Positions 60,611 through 64,000 of a stretch of 64,000 nucleotides of DNA are shown piece after piece. The translations under genes were made by a program, and so were the position numbers. Position 1 is the stretch's first letter; every line of letters begins with the position of its first letter. Origin of the DNA: Pontibacillus yanchengensis Y32 (lineage in GTDB: Bacteria > Bacillota > Bacilli > Bacillales > BH030062); assembly GCF_000770635.1 (NCBI RefSeq), contig NZ_AVBF01000003.1, positions 62,001 through 126,000 on the forward strand, written 5' to 3'. Under the pieces are notes generated by a model, which was given only the letters and a program-made list of their open reading frames with translations, did not search any database and was not told the DNA's origin.

Positions 60611-61759
60611 CTATTCCCTCATCTTCGGATCTAGTGCATCTCGTAGTCCATCTGCTAGAACGTTAAATGCAACCATGATTAACGAGATGATAACGGATGG
60701 GAATACAAGCATATAAGGATAAATTTGGAATGATTTAAATGCATCATCAATTAAAGTACCAAGGGAAGCTAAAGGTGGCTGTAAACCTAGTCCAATAAAG
60801 CTTAGGAAAGCCTCGAAGAAAATAGCTCCTGGAATTGTAAACATTGTATTAATAATGATTAACCCAGTTACGTTAGGTACTAAGTGTTTCATCAGAATAC
60901 GTGAGTCACTTGACCCTAGCGTCCGAGATGCTAGAACAAATTCTTGATTCTTAAGTTTAAGAACATTCCCTCGTATTACCCTGGCCATTCCAATCCAGCC
61001 TGTTATGGTTAAGGCAATGGTTATCGACAAAATACCGGGTTCGAGTACGAGAATCATGAGAATTACAACTACCAAGTTTGGTATTCCTACTAAAATCTCC
61101 ACAATACGCTGCATATAGTTATCGACACGACCACCATAATATGCAGAAACTCCACCATAAATAACACCAATAACCATATCAATGGTTGCTGCTAAAATAG
61201 CAATATATAAAGAGATTCGAGTACCAGACCAAGTACGCGTCCAAAGGTCACGACCTAGCTGATCAGTACCAAACCAATAATATTCATCTTGAATGCCTCT
61301 TGCGGCATAGATATCATTTGTGAACTCCACTTTTGCCATTTCATCTTCTGTAGCCTCTTGAATTACTTTAGACTCAATAAATTCAGGTTCAGTTTCAAAA
61401 ACATAAAGCGCTTTCTCTTTTAAGGCCTCTACAGATTCACCTTCTAAAACTTCGGTTTCTTTACCATCAAGTCCAAGCCATGAGATATTCTCAAGACCTT
61501 GTACACGTGGTGGTACGTTCGTAATGTTAGAATCTTGTTCTTTGAATGTGTAGTTATTCATATATGGACCGAAAATAGCCATAAAGCCAATGAAGAGTAG
61601 AATTAGTAGGCCAATAATAGCCCCTTTATTCTTCTTTAATCGAATCCATGAATCTTGTAGGTAGCTTAATTGGGGTCTTGAAAGTTCTTCCCCTTTTTCC
61701 TCTGATATTTCTATGGGTTCAAATCGATCTTTATTATACTTATGCTCTTCGTTTGCCAT
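60611..61759 (-). CDS. oppC: Oligopeptide ABC transporter permease OppC with extended loop
   Basis: 382 aa, about 75 longer than B. subtilis OppC. After the first membrane helix an extra extracellular loop (about residues 72-150, rich in Glu) is inserted before the conserved YYWFGTDQLGRDLWTR. The permease core has the EAA-like loop SRTLGSSDSRILMKHLVPN. ATG has AGGAGGTAA upstream. The extension resembles a separate small domain and may contact OppA; this is inference. Confidence 0.93.
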   Translation of the reverse strand: MANEEHKYNKDRFEPIEISEEKGEELSRPQLSYLQDSWIRLKKNKGAIIGLLILLFIGFMAIFGPYMNNYTFKEQDSNITNVPPRVQGLENISWLGLDGKETEVLEGESVEALKEKALYVFETEPEFIESKVIQEATEDEMAKVEFTNDIYAARGIQDEYYWFGTDQLGRDLWTRTWSGTRISLYIAILAATIDMVIGVIYGGVSAYYGGRVDNYMQRIVEILVGIPNLVVVILMILVLEPGILSITIALTITGWIGMARVIRGNVLKLKNQEFVLASRTLGSSDSRILMKHLVPNVTGLIIINTMFTIPGAIFFEAFLSFIGLGLQPPLASLGTLIDDAFKSFQIYPYMLVFPSVIISLIMVAFNVLADGLRDALDPKMRE

Positions 61760-61761
61760 AC

Positions 61762-62691
61762 TTAATCTTTACCTCCTGCTAGTCGGATACGGGGATCAAT
61801 AATTCCATATAGTATGTCGACTACCAATACAATAAAGATAAATAAGAAAGAGAAGAACAGTGTTGTTCCCATAATCATTGGGTAGTCATTTGTTGTGATA
61901 GATTTTACAAACTGTTCACCTAATCCTGGGATTGCAAAGATATTCTCAATTACCAGGTTACCAGTCATAAGCGCGACAGCTAGTGGACCAACTACTGTAA
62001 TCAATGGAATTACCGCGTTTCGAAGTCCGTGTTTAAAGGTAACTAATACACTGTTAAGTCCTTTTGCTCTAGCGGTTGTGATAAAGTCAGAACCTAACAC
62101 TTCTAACATTTCCGTACGCATAAAACGTGCTGCTGTTGCAATTGGGAACATCGCCAAAGCTATGGTAGGTAAAATCATATACCTAGGGCCTTCCCAGAAT
62201 GCAGCTGGCAACCAACCTAATTTTACAGCAATGTAATACTGAAGCATTCCAGCAAACACAAAGCTTGGAATTGATTTACCGATTACAGCTAAGAAAGTTG
62301 AACCGTAATCAATAAACGTATTATGTTTAATGGCGGCTGCTATACCTAATAGCATTCCAACAACCATTCCGAAACCTAATGCAAGCGCTCCCAGTTGTAG
62401 AGATGGACCTAATTTCTTCATAATTAGAGTTGAAACCTCTCTGTTGTCAAACTGGAATGACACCCCAAGGTCTCCTTGTGCGACATTCGTTATATAATTA
62501 AAATACTGAACGGGAATTGGTTGATCTAAGCCATAACGAGCTTTCATCAATTCTAATTGCTCTTCACTTAACTTTCCTTCCATTGCAAATGGAGAACCAG
62601 GAAGAAGCTTCATTAAGAAAAACGAAACGGTAGCAATTATAAACAATGTAATGAACATATATATAATTCGTTGAAGAATATATTTAGCCAT
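61762..62691 (-). CDS. oppB: Oligopeptide ABC transporter permease OppB
   Basis: 309 aa from ATG 62691, which has AGGAGGT upstream; the longer frame to 62754 has no support. Starts MAKYILQRIIYMFITLFIIA; EAA loop TTARAKGLNSVLVTFKHGLR; C-terminal DPRIRLAGGKD. Six helices. Two bases from oppC. Confidence 0.95.
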   Translation of the reverse strand: MAKYILQRIIYMFITLFIIATVSFFLMKLLPGSPFAMEGKLSEEQLELMKARYGLDQPIPVQYFNYITNVAQGDLGVSFQFDNREVSTLIMKKLGPSLQLGALALGFGMVVGMLLGIAAAIKHNTFIDYGSTFLAVIGKSIPSFVFAGMLQYYIAVKLGWLPAAFWEGPRYMILPTIALAMFPIATAARFMRTEMLEVLGSDFITTARAKGLNSVLVTFKHGLRNAVIPLITVVGPLAVALMTGNLVIENIFAIPGLGEQFVKSITTNDYPMIMGTTLFFSFLFIFIVLVVDILYGIIDPRIRLAGGKD

Positions 62692-62841
62692 ATCAACACC
62701 TCCTATTAAAATTTCCCCTACGAAACATTTTAGCATACACATGACAATACACATAGACTTGACTTTAGCGCATGTGTAATAATTTGTCGAAAAAATATTT
62801 GAAAATTCATTCTAGTGGAACTATTTGTACTTTTACAGGGA

Positions 62842-62881
62842 AAAAGAGAGTATGCGCAAAACTTAACACATACTCTCTTCC
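62842..62881 (-). terminator. Attenuating hairpin between oppA and oppB
   Basis: On the minus strand AAGAGAGTATG and CATACTCTCTT form an 11-bp stem with a 12-base loop and a following T run. As in other binding-protein operons it probably limits transcription into the permease genes. Confidence 0.82.
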
Positions 62882-62923
62882 TTCATTTAACCATATATAC
62901 AAGTTTTGTAACGATTCTGTATT

Positions 62924-64000
62924 TTACTTCTCGATTTCTACAAATTTGTAGCTGTAGTCGTTACCAAATGGATTTAATTGATCCATGTTCTTAACGTAAG
63001 GCTTTTGTAGAACAGAACGTACACGTTGATATACAGGAGCAATCGCAGCGTCATCTAGAAGTACTTTTTCAGCTTCTAGCATTGCTTCGAAACGCTCTAC
63101 TGGCTTCGTAGCTAGATCAGTACGTGCTTGGTTGATTAGCTTGTCATACTCTTCGTTAGAGTAACCCATGTCATTGTTAGGTCCGCCAGTTACCCATAGG
63201 TCAAGGAATGTCATAGCGTCTGCATAGTCAGGACCCCAACCTGAGAATGTTAGTTCATACTCAGAAGCGTTCTCGATACGAACACGCTCTTTAAATGGAA
63301 CCTGCTTAAGCTTGATTGTAAGACCAGGTAGGTTCTTTTCTAGCTGGTTCTTAAAGAATTCACTTGTAAGCTTCGCACTTTCTGTGTCACCAGATAGGAA
63401 GGAAAGTTCAACTTCTTCAAATCCAAGTTCTTCTTTCGCTTTACTCCAATGCTCTTGAGCTTTTTCAAGATCGAATTTAAGCATTTCGCCGTTAATGTCA
63501 CGGAAGCCTTCATCTGTTTCCGGATGCTTGTCCAAGCCAGTTGGAATAAAGTAGTTTGCAGGAATACTGCTGTTACCAACAACTACGTTTACGTAGTCTT
63601 CTTTGTTAAAGCCTTGCGCAATTGCTCTACGGAAGCTTTCGTTCTGCATTTTCTCACCTTGAGTAGCAGAATCTTGGTTAAACTTCAGATAGAAAAGAAC
63701 TGTTTCTTGTAGTTCCTTATAGTCTGAATCTGTTTTGTACTTATCGATAAAGTCTCCGCCTAGACCAGCTTTATCAACTTTACCTGTTTGATATAAGTTT
63801 ACGGAAGTAGCACGTTCTTTAACAACACGAACATCAATTGCACCTAGGTCCACATTAGATGCGTCCCAATAGTCTTCGTTCTTAACAAGTTTCCAGCTTG
63901 AACCGTGGTCCCAGCTTTCCATCTTGAAAGGTCCGTTAGAAAGAATTGTGTCTGCTTCTAACGCATAGTTTTCACCTTGCTCTTCTACGAACTCTTTATG
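62924..64000 (-). CDS. oppA: Oligopeptide-binding protein OppA, C-terminal part (runs off the window)
   Basis: The frame is open from the stop at 62924 to the window edge; the internal Met at 63922 is not the start because the reading continues with SNGPFKMESWDHGSSWKLVK, the classical family 5 binding-protein block. Later blocks: NPFGNDYSYKFVE at the end and GWGPDYADAMTFLDLWV. About 358 residues are visible. The mature protein would be a lipoprotein that binds peptides outside the membrane. Confidence 0.95.
   Translation of the reverse strand, partial: HKEFVEEQGENYALEADTILSNGPFKMESWDHGSSWKLVKNEDYWDASNVDLGAIDVRVVKERATSVNLYQTGKVDKAGLGGDFIDKYKTDSDYKELQETVLFYLKFNQDSATQGEKMQNESFRRAIAQGFNKEDYVNVVVGNSSIPANYFIPTGLDKHPETDEGFRDINGEMLKFDLEKAQEHWSKAKEELGFEEVELSFLSGDTESAKLTSEFFKNQLEKNLPGLTIKLKQVPFKERVRIENASEYELTFSGWGPDYADAMTFLDLWVTGGPNNDMGYSNEEYDKLINQARTDLATKPVERFEAMLEAEKVLLDDAAIAPVYQRVRSVLQKPYVKNMDQLNPFGNDYSYKFVEIEK

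Overview
The window looks like chromosomal DNA of a spore-forming member of the Bacillaceae with low G+C. Ribosome binding sites are strong (AAGGAGG-like), GTG and TTG starts are frequent, and there are spore-coat genes with sigma-K type promoters. Most of the gene content from about 26 kb onward matches the Bacillus subtilis yjb/yjc region: opp, yjbC, spx, yjbE, mecA, coiA, pepF, roxS, yjbH, yjbI, yjbK, yjbM, nadK, yjbO, prpE, a yjbQ-like antiporter, fabI, cotO, cotZ, yjcA, yjcF, yjcG, yjcH. A halotolerant genus such as Pontibacillus or Halobacillus is a guess; the genus cannot be fixed from the sequence alone.

Layout. 1-1093: end of an ABC-2 exporter operon. 1470-13135: one minus-strand catabolic operon (ROK repressor, two sugar permeases, lipoprotein binding protein, two GH31 enzymes, one GH13 enzyme) for import and intracellular hydrolysis of alpha-glucosides, with no transport ATPase of its own. 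13491-20332: ilvE, selO, a lone tRNA-Val, an acyltransferase, an MBL hydrolase facing an Lrp-type regulator, a universal stress protein and small genes. 20502-21861: a compact sulfur operon (inactive rhodanese-like protein, CstR-type persulfide sensor, active rhodanese) with an operator in its promoter spacer. 22241-25962: TAXI-type TRAP uptake system. 26326-31178: yutG-like gene, yjcH-yjcG-yjcF, a DUF421 membrane protein and an MBL hydrolase.

31472-34216 is a sporulation island: cotZ, cotO, yjcA and three small unrecognised genes, several behind sigma-K promoters. 34426-41573: an EAL phosphodiesterase, fabI under a FapR operator, an mgtE-antiporter pair and a RodA-type SEDS protein. 42048-50106: prpE, pseudouridine synthase, NAD kinase, small alarmone synthetase, CYTH phosphatase, truncated haemoglobin, YjbH, the sRNA RoxS and pepF. 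50225-56660: coiA, a cardiolipin synthase next to two REP-like repeats, mecA, a TerC protein, spx and a GNAT. YjbH and MecA are proteolytic adaptors and Spx is the substrate of the YjbH-ClpXP route, so this segment gathers much of the Spx and competence control circuit. 57153-64000: a secreted DUF4015 protein and the oligopeptide permease operon, whose oppA runs off the window.

The main items worth a second look are the CstR operon with its spacer operator, RoxS with its C-rich motifs, the sigma-K-linked small genes, and four kinds of intergenic repeat (20-bp tandem array, nested inverted 25-mers, paired REP-like elements and a diverged relative of them, and a GGTGCCAGACCCCC hairpin).
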